Assembly: GCA_030386875.1 (NCBI GenBank)
Contig: CM059564.1
Coordinates: 64,709,936-64,773,935, forward strand
Reading direction: 5' to 3'
Source: Morinoia aosen
Taxonomy: Eukaryota > Arthropoda > Malacostraca > Amphipoda > Talitridae
Length of the DNA: 64,000 nt
Part shown: in pieces, positions 44,711 through 57,900 of the stretch
Numbering within the stretch: position 1 is the stretch's first letter
Layout of the letters: every line of letters starts with the position of its first letter
Translations under genes and position numbers: made by a program
Notes under the pieces: generated by a model
Database searches by the model: none
The model's input: the letters and a program-made list of their open reading frames with translations, nothing else
Told to the model about the DNA's origin: nothing

Positions 44711-45678
44711 ATGTTTCATTTCATTAGCAGTTATTTCTGGCAGTATTCGTTTAACCTATAACGAAACAATGCTTTTTCTCAAGGGTATCCGACATCTTCA
44801 ATTGAAGGCTCTAAGCGAATCTTCGGTTTACCCGCGCTTCATTACACCAACATGTGAGCGTCCAAGAATCAAAACAATGAGTATTCGCTCTGTTAGACTA
44901 GATTCGTTTTTAGAAGATCCCTTCAGCTTGATACAAAACTGTTTAGCCGCCTGTGCTCCTTCTGCAGCGTTCGTCTGAGAATTTGCTAAAGCCGATAATT
45001 GCCAGGCTGCCGTCAGATCGTGATCGACATTCTTGATTTTCTCCACCCGGTAAATTTTTTCCGTTGACTTGTGATGAGTGACGCGCTGGCGGTCACGATT
45101 GTGTACCTGGTTAGAGTTCTTTAGTGTTCGAATTTTCGTCGGAGTACTTTATATAGATATAAACTGTTGTAGGAGGTCAGCCCCTCAGCTGTGAAAGACA
45201 TTCAATGCAGCACCGAACCTCAGAGGAGTCAAAAGTCCGCTAAGCTTTTAATTTTTTTTGTGTTCTGAAATCACAGCAGCAGTGCTTGCATTTAGACACC
45301 AAATAATCCCTAGTGATCTCTTCACCAGATTAAGATTTTAGAACGAAAAAACTTTTTTTACACTTCTCACCAGATGCAACTGCAATTCATTTTTCAATTA
45401 ATTTCTTTTTGTATTGCAACCGCCGGGCAATTGCGATTCCTTATGGCTTGGAAATACTGTACGACCCTTGCAATAATTGAAAGGTTTTCGTTGCACGCCA
45501 TTCCTGTACTATCTTATTTATTATATGATCTAGAATGATGTCGGCAATGAACGAGAGATCGCATCCTACTAGTCCGCTGAAATCTTCAAATGAATCTGAC
45601 GAAATGAGCCATTGTGCTGACAAAACTATCATTAAAACTGCTCCATGAGTTATTGATGTTTGTAAAGGAATTAGGCCA

Positions 45679-45679
<1 letters not shown>
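44711..45679. other. Intergenic, nothing recognised
   Basis: No supported exon or repeat between R3 copy 1 and the TA tract. Confidence 0.4.

Positions 45680-45738
<59 letters not shown>
45680..45738. repeat. (TA)29 microsatellite
   Basis: An uninterrupted TA run of 59 bp. It causes the apparent IYIYIY open frames on both strands, which are not genes. Likely length-polymorphic. Confidence 0.98.
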
Positions 45739-45740
<2 letters not shown>

Positions 45741-48396
45741 CTTTAGCTTGGGCTTCGTTCGCTGCGATAATATTTTTATATACTTCACTGTTTAATGTAC
45801 AGCCCCGAGACTCGAAAATAAAATGCGGTACCAAAATTTCACATCGTGGTTCAGATTTTTTGGGCCAGCTAGAGAGAACAGAATCGACATTTCTCCCATT
45901 CATATAAAGGCTTTTCATAAAAGTACAGCTAATTTCAGTGACGTACGCTGTTATTCTCGTATACAATTTGTTCCGAACCAAACTCGAAAATCAAAATTTG
46001 TATTGAACCTGTAAGGGTCTTTAACATAAGTTTTTACTTTAACTTTTTATTTATGATGCAATTAATTGAACTACATTATGCGTTCAAAGTTTTACGCACA
46101 GCTACGTTTATTATTGGACAGAGATAAATATTGATCATGAATTAACGGCAAATATAAAAGAAACGTTCATCGTTTGCAATTTATTTTCTCATTTCTGGAA
46201 ATACTAGGCCAAACAGTTTCCTTTAATAAACAATTATTTAAAAATGCCATTCATTTATCAATGGAAATAATTTTCCTTCAGTTTAATTATATGAGGTAAC
46301 ATCTTGAGCTCTTGTGAAAAAATCAGTCACCCAACATTCCTTCAGTAACGTATTGGATAGAATTTACAACACGCTAACACAAGATAGAACTTCAGGTCAT
46401 AGTTCGGCCAATAGTAAATCGATTCGACAAGCCCAAAACTGCTTCTTTGTCCCTCGGTTGACATTAACGGGCAATTTGGAATTTATCTATCCCCGAGCTC
46501 GCTTTCAGGTTCTTACTTTCACTCGACCAATTTCCATCACTGCGATCCTGACGGCCAGGACAGACTTCGACTTCATGGCTTCCTCAGGACAAGAGCTCAC
46601 TGTTATCGGTCTTGTGTTATATCTCATTAAATATAAATGACCTGATTTACTGTATAACGAAGCAGTCAATTTAGTACAATTCTTTTTCGAATTTGGCTAT
46701 CGCCGACTGATTGCTCGTAAATTTGAACTCGAATGTAGCTTTCGTGGCCGAGTTCGTATTGAAGTCCATAGCGCGCTGTGCAGGGCCTCGCCTCTTGCTG
46801 AACTTTATTTGAAACCTGCTGCCACCCTTCTCGCAGCGCTCTATGTAAATAGCTGAAATCATTCGGGTTCATTATCTTAATCGGGAACAATCCTCGGTTG
46901 AAGAAAGTTAGTTTTGTTTCGTCTGATATTAAATAACCTTTGCCCAGACAAGAATATCCTGTCACGATGCTAAATTATGAACCTAAGCCCAAAGATACCT
47001 TCATGTACGTTGAAAGGACAATTTCATTAACAAGGAGCCAAACCGCAACTCTCTCTAAAAGGTCAACTCGGAAACTTAAACTCAATTGAGAAATATTTTT
47101 GACCTCTTTCCATTTGTGTTTTATCTCGTCTCTATGCTCGAATTCTCAGGCAACAAATTCAGGTCGTGTATTTCGGTCGCTACGTGATAAGTTCATATGG
47201 GCCCTGATAAGATGAGAAGGCTCGGGCTGGTCACCCCAGCAGGTATCGCTGGTCTGAAACGCAGGCACAATACAGGTAGGTTGCAAAGGCCCGCTTGTAT
47301 CTGCAACAAAAAGACCCGAAATTTGAAAAATATTAGAAGCACTGAAGTCTAATTACAAGGCTGTATGCATTTTTTCAAATAAAATGATGTGAGGTCTATT
47401 TCGGATTGTATCTCGGTACTAAATTTTTTTGTTTTTGAAACCTTACAAATGCTAACTTTATTAATTTACTGATGCTATTAAATGTAATTTTTCGTAGCAA
47501 TATTATATTGTTTTACGACGAGCTTAATCATCCATAATTTGAAGTCCCTGAGAGCTATAATAATGGCAAATGCAGTGAAGTCATCTCAAATCAGTCGACT
47601 TCTCTTTCATTAACTTTCATTCACCTGTTAGAAGTCCATATTTGTGGTATCAGTTTGAAGGTTTCATTTACAAGTTCTTTAGCCGCAGCGTGATGGATCT
47701 AATATTGGCGTTGATGAATATGTTTTCTCCAATTGTTTGCTCACGGAATGAATTCACATTCTGTTTGTCCTTTGTGGGATATCGCAGCGCACGATGTTTA
47801 CGTGTGAATGCTCGAATATAAAACAAATAAAATATCCTGACCCGTCCCCACCTTCTGCACACAAAGTTAGCTGCGTTCAAATGAAACTGTGACGCGTGAT
47901 TTCTAAAACTGAGGGCAAAAGGTAAGAAAGTATGAGACTAATTTTGTTATAGGTGCCTGAAGCAAGGCCAAACTTGTTCGTTCATGAGACACAGACATCA
48001 CGGTCGAACGTGCTTCGCTTTGTCAAGGTAGGGAGGAGCTCTTTGAGGGACTCTCCTTGTGTCGGCTTCCGAAGGGTGTGGCCATCCATTAGCATTATAA
48101 CGATACGAAGACAATGTAAGCATCTTATGAGATATGTGCGGGAAATTAGAGCAAAGTAGCCGCCCGACCTCAGGTTCAGGGTAAAGACACAACCTCGCAC
48201 AGGGTGAAAGATCTCGTCTCTGTCCCTTTGGGTTCCTGAACTCACTTGTTAGGATTGTAATCTGTGGAGGAAGCGAATTTCGCTTGTTATAATCGATGTC
48301 ACCTTGTATCTTAGATCTTCGTAGATTAGGATGAAGAACTTGAAATATCTCAACCCGTTTCTTGTCCTATTAATGCTTTAACATGTTAGTTTATTT
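45739..48396. other. Intergenic, no supported gene
   Basis: Open frames of up to 108 codons occur without splice context or recognisable motifs. No repeat recognised. Confidence 0.4.
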
Positions 48397-48705
48397 CGTT
48401 TAATTAGCGGTAGTTAAACAACGGAGTTGAAAGTTTGAAAAGTTACCATCAATTCAATGTGCAAGTGTAAAAATGCCTACCTTAAAAACCCTGAAAGATG
48501 TACGGTGTCATCCGACTCGGACTACTCTCAATAGTGTTACAATTCAGTAAACACGCATTCGATGTAGGTTTCGGGTCCAATATTTATGAATATTTTTATA
48601 CGGATTGTGGGTAGAGTCTCGATGTTCATTTTATCCTAAAATGTATAGAGCGACGCATGTCTGAGATCCTATCTCTGATGTTTTCATAAAATATCGAATT
48701 ATGTT
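48397..48705 (+). repeat. R3 repeat, copy 2
   Basis: Partner of 44391-44710, same orientation, about 4.0 kb to the right. It starts TTTAATTAGCGG and ends ATCGAATTATGTT. It differs by scattered substitutions and small indels, including loss of about 10 bp near 48480. Confidence 0.85.
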
Positions 48706-51700
48706 GTCAAGATGCCAGCTTTGTATTGAGGCTTTCGAGGTTACTGTTCCTGAAATATCGTGCGAGTGATGAGAAAAAGGTTATAACAGAAACATGACTA
48801 AATGTAAATGATACCGGCGCTCACAACTAGCCAAGTTTGAAACACTTGAAACATAGATTTTGAATATTCTGAGATATCATGTTGTCGCCATTCATTTTCA
48901 TGATTTGAACGGCTGACAATCCCGTTTCAAATTTGATATACTTTTTGTTGATGGAAATTGTGCATTAGTGTCGTGCATGTCGCATGCAGAAGTCTGAAAT
49001 AAATAAGCGTGCCCCTTACCAAGCTCAGAACTGTCAAGATGAATTAAAAGCACGAGTATGGCATGTGATGCACAAAACAACCCAAAAATAGCCCACAGAT
49101 TAATTTTTGTAAACAGAATTGCTTTCATTAATATTTACGAGCAAAGTTACTTTCATCATGTTGAAAGTTTCCTTTTATCGTACACATCAGTTTCTTGATT
49201 CCATTGCAAGGTTTCGAAGCTAAATTTTGACAGAGCGAGAAAAAAGATTTTCCAGAATTAAACCTTCATATTTTCTTGGTTATGGCTACGTTATTTATTA
49301 GTTTACCTAGCCTCTGCACCAATTGTTAGCTCGTGCTTGTGAACATTTTTAACAACTTCTAAAGGCATTTTTAATATCAAGGTTCGCTTGATTTAGAAGT
49401 CAATATATAATTGAGTGCAGTCGTTTTCAACAAGAACGCGTTTCGTGGCGAATTTTATGATTTATATCGGTTTCAGATGATAGATTTCTTGATCGCCTGA
49501 CGCTGATTGGGAGTTATCGTACACAATTTTATTAATTTTTCTTGCCAGAAACTAGGTAAAGAAAAGTTCTTTCCAAAAAAGTTGTTCCTAAAGAAGTTGT
49601 TCGTATCAAGAAATGTGGATTGAAGCCTGAATCACAGTAACATTTCGGTAAAACTAATCAAGAAAGAGCCTAAAAATGCTGGGTTGCAAAATCTGAAAGA
49701 AATTGATGAAGATGCAGTTCACTATTTGCTTCCTCCGGAACCCCTTTCTTCAGAGATACAGAGTGTTAGTCACGAACAAATGTCGACAAGGTTCACACTT
49801 TCCCTTCCAGACGCCATTCTGATATCAGGTGATGCATTTTCCAGCGATCAGTGGGAGAAATACAGCCACTTGTGCGCTGTTCTTTGTTGCCGAGACATAT
49901 AACGTGCACCGACAGGGTCATGCGCAGCTGTTGAAATGCCACACGGCGGGACATACAAAAGCCCTTCCAGTTCAGGGATGATGTTCACACAAACCAGAGG
50001 TGTTGCAGTCGTGATCACCGAAATGTCTTCGGCATTTAAATTCGTGCGGATTCCGTCGAATAGGGCAAGAGTAAATCTCTATAAAACCAAGTTGCTCTTC
50101 CAAACTTTAGGCATCAGGTTCTCCTGCACAAGTATGCTGTTTGAAAACCTGTGGGTTTTGGGCCGCGAAAGCTGTTTCAGCAGACAATTAATACTTTGAG
50201 AACTGACTTTCTTGATAGCTTCGATTAACCTGAATGCAAGGTACGAGGGGAGAACTGGGCATTATGATGAAATTCGCTGATAAATGTTAGGCGCGCTTTT
50301 GCGTGTTTTATCTTGACGGAGAAGACATGAACAATAGAATACGAAATGAGTTGTACGGCAGAAAAAAGAGAAGTTCAAATCTTCACGATATCTGCGCGAG
50401 GTTATGTTTTATTGAGAAAGTACCCACCATTCTCATTCGGGGAAGACAAAACTATAGAAAATTGTCTCGTTGATTGAATACAGCTAAAAGTCAAGCAATA
50501 TCAGGACGACCGGACAGAAAATTTTTGTTCCTCGTCTTGATATTGCTTGAATAAAAAATTTCTGATGCGAGGAAGCAAATGATCAAATTTATTACTACTA
50601 CTATTTCTTACTACAACATTTAAGCGCTTCTTGATTTGTTAGTGTAGGTACGTGAGCGTACATTAATTAATGTTGTAGAGCGAACGCTTTATGTGGCTCT
50701 TCCATTACGAGCTCTAAGTTCTGCTCCTCACGCCACAGGCTCAGCGGAAGTAGACGCTTCCAACACTGAAAAACTTTCTCTTCTGTAGTGAGAGCCGAGT
50801 ATTCAAGTCTTCATTGAGTGTAAATCATTTGGCAATAAATCCCTGGTCGTACAAACTCCTTGTAACCTCTGTGCTTGGAAAAGACTTCGCTGGAATACTC
50901 GCTGCGTAAGCTAATGAAGTAACTCAGGGGGCACGAACCTCTTGAGTCACTGAAATTTACTGCTTTCTGGACCTGAACAACGATTAACGTGTAACTGAAT
51001 ACCGCTCCGTGTAGCTTCATTTGGCAGGGGACAGCGAATGAAATTTCAGCATTGTCAGTTGGTCAGGTCTGATGCTTCATGACTCTAGCCAGGGTGATAC
51101 GATCTACATCGTTGCAAACGCGCCCACGTTGGCTTCTCTTTAGGTTTCCTTGTTTTTCCGATTAGCGAGAAAATTCCAGTGGAGTCAACACGCTCATTTT
51201 AAATTTTAATGTTTAGCTAATCTTAACGTGGGTAAAACCGGAAGAAACTTGCTGAAGTGTCGGTGAATATTTTCCAAATGGCAGTAATTGTACGCTATGG
51301 AGAAGCCTCGCCAGAGTTCTTCATTGCAAGGAAAATAAAGTATTTCCTTGCTCCGAAGAAAAAATGTTTCATAAATAAAAGAATAGATTCGGGACGAAAG
51401 CGACGGAAGAGCACGACTGCTGTCCGGCTGGTCAAGAAGAACATGAGCACTCCATACTTTCCCTTTGGTAGCCCAGCCCCTCCCGCACTTCACAACAGAT
51501 ACTTGAATTGTCCGCTTTGCAAATGCATTTCACTCGCTCCTCTTATGTTGTCGGACGACGAGATGAAGGCGTTGGCTCTTCCTCAAAACTCGCTTACTAA
51601 CTGAAAATATCAGGCCTTCTATGTCCATCATATCTTAAACGTGAACGGAACTGACGTTCACGAAAGTTCAGCAGCATGCATGCACGCTTTTTTGACGTTG

Positions 51701-51772
51701 ATTTTTCAAATTCCGAAACTTAGGTAAATTTTTTTGAAGTTCGAAACACCTGAACTGGCTTTGTGGACTCGT
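48706..51772. other. Intergenic, no supported gene
   Basis: Short open frames only (for example 49684-49902, 51257-51604), none with recognisable protein features. Confidence 0.4.
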
Positions 51773-51796
51773 TTAATTATAGGTACCTATAATTAA
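51773..51796. repeat. 24-bp perfect palindrome
   Basis: The half-site TTAATTATAGGT is followed at once by its reverse complement, centred on the KpnI-type core GGTACC. It has no spacer. It lies 163 bp from a second perfect palindrome. Confidence 0.85.
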
Positions 51797-51959
51797 CTAT
51801 AGCTGGATACTGAAGTCCATTTTCATGCCGTTCATTAATCCGTCGCTTATCCATCAAGTGCTCTACTTGCTTAATACTTTAGACCAATTGCACTTGAGAA
51901 AGCTTTGAAACCAGAGTATATCAATTTCGCGATATCAGATTCCACAAACTTTACGCTTC

Positions 51960-51987
51960 GTTTGGCATAACTATAGTTATGCCAAAC
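51960..51987. repeat. 28-bp perfect palindrome
   Basis: The half-site GTTTGGCATAACTA is followed by its exact reverse complement with no loop. The chance of one such 28-bp palindrome in a 64-kb window is low. Function unknown: dyad protein site, cruciform or relic of a small inverted-repeat element. Confidence 0.9.
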
Positions 51988-54900
51988 TAAAAACGTCGGG
52001 AACGTCGAGACCATTTATCTTCACATAGTGTCCAATGGTGTAATCGATGATGCACTCGCGATGCTCAATTCATTTCTCTGGATCTCCCTAGACACGAATT
52101 TCCCTCTCAGCGTTGATATGACAAATAATTCTAATGCTTGACTTCGATGTCAGCAAGAAACATGTTTAAGATGCAGTGGATTGCGTCACGTTGTTATTAG
52201 TTCAAGTTCCTCAACGTTATCTAAAAATTATTTCACAGACCTGTGATCAGTATAGCTGCGCCGCACAGTAACACGGGAAATAAGCTACTAAATTGCGGCT
52301 TCTCATGCGCTATCTGTCGGTGATGATAGTCAGGAAAACGAAACATCCTCCTCCTTATTTGCCCATTAAGATAAGCAAGCAACCATGTTTGGTCGCCAAA
52401 TTACAGCTTTGCGTAAACAACGAGCCCGTTTCTCAATGATAGTAGCAGATTATGAAGCTTCCTTACATCAGTTTTGCAAACAGCGTAAATAATTCTAAAG
52501 CAATCTCGAAGTTTCTGAATCCACAGTTTCTTTTGTACGCGTATTACTCTAAATTATTACGCTTCGAGACAGCCTTGTGCAGTGAGGTTATTAACGATCA
52601 TCTCGCACCTCGAGAACCTTCAATTTTACCTCAGTAGCAGAGAATTCCGCTCGAGTGACCTCACGCGTTTGGATAATATTTAGAGCTCTTTCTGAGCGAG
52701 GGAATTTTGCTTCATTAGACTCCTACGAAGACAATCTGCGACCGGATGCGGAAGCGCTGCCAGTTGAGTGGCATTCCTTGCTTCCACTGATGACATGAGT
52801 AGAATTACTTAATGGAATATACCTCGCTTCGCTGCGCTCCTTCTCTACAGTCATCCTGCGAAAATTTATTTCTATTATCATTCAGAGAAATTAGAATTGA
52901 TTATGACTGAGCACTATGGCATGAGATGTATTCATCGTTATTTTGTTTGTTTTTCTCTTTTCAATATTCAAACTTTTAAAGATGGCCTTGTAACTGGTAA
53001 GCCTGTGCTGCGCATGGATTTTTATAGTGAAGTGTATTCGAAAAAAAACTAGTCAGATGACATTCATGCACAGAGCTAAGGCGGATGTTTTCCTTCTCAT
53101 CATCGCGGAAAGAAATGTGATAAAAATGGTTTCAGGCATCAAACACAACTTCAGTCTATACTGTATTTCAAATTAGGTTTTTCAGTATGAACACATTTTT
53201 TACACTGTGATACATGAACGAGTAAAAATTAAAAATTTCCCAGATTGGAACTATAAATAAGATACAAACAAAGTAATCAAATGAAGTATGTGAGATGTTT
53301 CATGGTGCGTTAGTATTTTCTAACTGACAAATCTTAGATTACGTAGTATCATGTGCCCCTATCATTCGTGACTGTAGCTACTTGAAAGAGTCTGGCATGA
53401 GACCTGAGGATAGCCAGCCCAAGTAAGAGTTTCTATACGCACATACCGTGACTCGAACTCCAATTGCAGACAACGTGGGAGAATCAAAACTAAAAGATCG
53501 GTATAAAATTCTGGTCATTATGAATTTCTTCACACCCCCAATCATCTCCTACATTTTAGAAGAGGAAACGTGACATGGGTGTGTAGGGTCTAAGCCACAC
53601 GCTACACATGTTGACTCTAACTTGAATGTGTCATTGTGTATCGACTGAATTTTAAGATGATTCGTAGACTTCAGCGAGCTGAATAACGTAAAGAGATGAG
53701 TCTATACAGCCCAATTGTAATATAAGACAAAAACCTACAGTTAAATTAAAATAAGGCAAAAAACATGGTCAACAGTTACTATATTTCATGCATTGTTCTC
53801 TCGTTACAATCTATAAGTCGCCGTAACATCAGGCACCTCGGTATTGAGAGAAGCAACATTGGAAATACGCAGTGCACTGCACAAACTTGCGTGCAGGGCC
53901 GTTGTAAATAACATGTCAAAGGATTTTGGAGGGTACCTTGGAAATGATGCACTTAGCGCATCAGTTTATATCTAACAAATGTCTGAGAAAAGGAATTCCA
54001 TTAAGCGATTTCGTTTTCTTCGCTCAACGAGTGTGAGAAGCAGGCGAATTTAAAGTGACGCGGTAGGTAGTGATGGCATTAGACTGTACTGCACTAAATT
54101 GTCAACGAATTGTACCATGCACCCAAATTCTCCAAACGTTCTTTAGAAGGCTAGTGCATTGAGTTTCGAACAAATAATGATTCAAAGCAATGTTCTGCTA
54201 GCAACTGCTGTAAATTTCTCTACACCAACCTTAAATTACAACAGCACCAACAATTTGACTCTTATTTCATGATTTATTAGCATGGTACTTTTTTTCAGGT
54301 CAGGGAACAAAAACTTTCAAGGTCTTTGTCACGCACGTTGGAAGCCGGCGTAGGGGTACCAGGGCCGCCTCTTTCTAGGCAAAAAAAATTAAAAAATCTC
54401 ATTTTGGGAAATTTCATTGGCTAAAAATCATTTTGAGAATTTTTGCTACAAAAATGACCGACCAATCTGGCAACCCCGAGTCTGCGGGCTCTTTCTAATG
54501 GCACATTCGTTGACTAGCAAGTGATTATGATCACTGGATGATCACTGTATATGATGATCGCTGGAGAACTGAACTAGGAGCTAAAATTTTATGACTGGAA
54601 CCCTTCAACGGGGACACCTCTATTACCGATAATATCTTGTACTTTTCAACAAGTGAACAATTGAGCCATGCTGAAAGTACTGAACTGCTGCTATTATTAC
54701 ACACTGTAGTAGTCAACTTGGTCACAAATTGTGGTGACTACTGAAAAGCATCAGATGCTCAGGCTAACTCTAAGCTCAACGTGAGAATTCTATACGTAAA
54801 CAATATTAGAATTTTCATTTTCAACATAAATACAGTTATATATTTTTTTAAATTAAATATTCTGATATGAGGATAAGCACAATTAAAATCTAACTCAGTA

Positions 54901-57900
54901 ATCAGTGTCGGAATTAAAACTGTGAAAGTATAGAACAAAGTGAACCATTAAATCAATCTTAAAACTTGAAATGCAGAATACAAATAGAATTGATACCATA
55001 CCAATAATCATAGTGAGACCGTCAAACATTACTCGCAGTACACTCAATATACGGTATATAATTCCTAGCGATAGATGTTAAATAATCTGTACAGTTTTAA
55101 ATTCCGATTACAATGAGAAATTCAGTTCTTGCCAATGCGAAACAATAGTTGAGCTAATACAGTTTATGAACTACGCATTAGGAACAGAGTTTGTCATTCA
55201 AATCGTAAGATTATGAACATTGGTCTTCGATTATATAAAGCTTATAATATTCCATGTAAATTAAATCTACCAAATGATGGCGTACGCGCGTCTGCTTTCC
55301 TGAAATTTCTTTCTACATATTGACTGACCCTTGAATGGATCTCTTGTTTTCTCACAAAAATTTCATGGCTCTCAAATCGCCTATTAAAGACATGTACTGT
55401 ATAGTAATCCCAATGTTATCAACCCATAAAATTTCATATTTTGTAAACATTTAAAGTTATTCTTCCAGTTCAAAAATCTGTTAGGAAATTGTGGAATCCG
55501 CAAAGTAACGCCATGCACCCACTTTTACACGCACACTCGCCCACAACACGTGGAAACAGTGAAGGAATGTTGGACGAGAGAGCTACGAGGCGCGCTGGCT
55601 CCCGAGCGTCATGCAGACGCACATGCCGCGCACCTCGCAGTGCTTGTACCCTGTAGCGTTCGCTCCAGCAATGCGCATATCATGACAAAAAGCCTAAAGT
55701 TATCACTACACGCACATAAGAAAAATGGAAAAATTATATACACCAAAATGCTACGAATGTTTCACATGAAATTAGTTGCATTAGAGATCCTTCAACACTC
55801 TCAAAACTAAAGCATTCACGCTAGATATAGATTTTTGAAATGTACAACAGCAAAATATAGCAGAATAACCTGAAGAAGATACCTGCAAAATCGGACCAGG
55901 CACATTCCTGCGAGAGAGTAGTGCCAATCAGTAAGCCCACATTTAGCCCACATTAAAATGCGTAGAACGAATTCAGTTGATCACAATAAATGAACTCTAG
56001 GTTTTTAAAAATTGAAAAGCAACGCTTCTGAAAAAATATCGTGAATATTATTGTACAACACCAGTACATTATGAGACGTTACAGCACTGTAAGAATGAGT
56101 AATTGCTAAGACGTACAGAGCCCCGTTCAAAAGTAATGCAGGCAGTAATAAAGTAATAAAATATGCACATAAAAAATGTGACTGAAAAAAATGTGTCAGT
56201 GACTAAAAGCACTGACAAAGATCATGAAAAAAATATTTTGGTCGCTGTAGTACCAGATCAAATTCCAGTTTAAAATTATGTCTGAAATGAACAAATTGCA
56301 ATTTTTGAATTTTTTTTAGTTCATTGCTCTGCAGGTTTCGTCTCACAAAATAATACCTGCTCGCGAAGCCAGTAGTTATATAGTACATGAGAACGTGCTC
56401 AGAAGTTCACATGCAGGAACTTAGGATGGAAGAAAAAACTTGGTCTGACAGTTACTCGAATGCAGGACGAACTTGTGAACACTCAAGTTCATACAACAAA
56501 ACTTAGAATTCAAGGGTAAAAGCAAGCTATATAGTGACATCGAATTATTTCAGTTGACGGAGCAAGGAAAACTGCTAGAAAGATGAGGCTCGACAACGGT
56601 ATGTCATATGTAAATGCAATCCATTGAACAAGATTACGATGAATCATACTTATGAAGTATATCCACGAGAACCAACAGTGTATCAGAATACTGAATGATC
56701 ATTAATTTGTAACTGATGTTACTTTAAATAAAATAAAAAGCATAACGTTGTAATCTTGTTCACGCTTTCTCTATTAATTTGATTTTGCTAAACTGGAATA
56801 TTTTTTACAAAAAAATAATGAATTCAGTTGCGTAAAATACTACAAAATAGGAGCTAATAAGGAACTTGTTCCGTGAATGTAGTAAATTTAAAATATTAAA
56901 AGATCGACGTTTTAACGAGTTTGGATTGACTTCACGTTTGATCAAGTGTATCACATTTGATAAGACAAGAAAGGAAAGTCTAACTCATTGTTCTCCATGA
57001 ATGCTGAAATTTTTGCTAAGAAAATCTTTGCAGTTAAAATACTCCTATATTAATATTAGCTCCCTTACGTAACAATACATGGATTAGTATATAAAATGCT
57101 TAATACATTTTGGCGCACGTGATAAGAAGGTTTAACATAATTGAAAATTTTTGTGAAAACCAAGCAGTTCTTATCTCAGGCACAAATAAACTACAGCTTT
57201 TGCCTAACAATAGAAAAAATTCTTCACATTTGTGTCACATACATCTGAACGCTTATTATAGTGAGCAATAAGAGATTTGATAAAACTATTCCCTAACCAT
57301 GAACGAATTTTACCATTCAAACATTTAACGTGCTAAAATTTGAAATAAATTTGAGCGCTAAGAAACGAAAGCACACATCTTGAAAGTGCAGAGAAAACCA
57401 CCGTAGTTGCCACCACCTGGTGGCGATGAAAAACCTCGTCATTGTTTACTGAGAACCATGAACTTGGGTCAATTGCATTAAACTTCACGCGTCTGTGCTC
57501 ATTTTTTAAATGAGTGTTTCTAAAACTCGGATGTATTTATTTAATCACTAATATGAAATTTGGAATTAATTTGTTACTTTCATTACAGTGCTCACAAGCC
57601 CTCACATTTTATTGCTTACCATAAATGAAGCAATCACGAAATTGCGGAGTGCACTCTCAAACTTTAACTAAAATGTTGTCTTCTAATAGTAATTATAAAG
57701 GCCGAGTTGAATTAAAAAATATGGAACCCGTTGATGTTTCGAACGGACCAATTACAGGCGTCGCTGCTGCTGAATAAGCTTAGATGCTGAAGAGACTAAG
57801 TGATACAACATCGGATTACTACAACAATGCTTTAAGGTTACAATTACTTTACTGAGTATAGCTTTCTGTATTGGTTTTCTTCTCTCTTAAACCTAAGAAG

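Noticed and set aside
45586-45981. Frames with IYIYIY runs on both strands
   Set aside because: Produced by the (TA)29 tract.
55480-55700. CpG-rich patch as possible promoter
   Set aside because: No initiator, TATA or adjoining exon could be supported.
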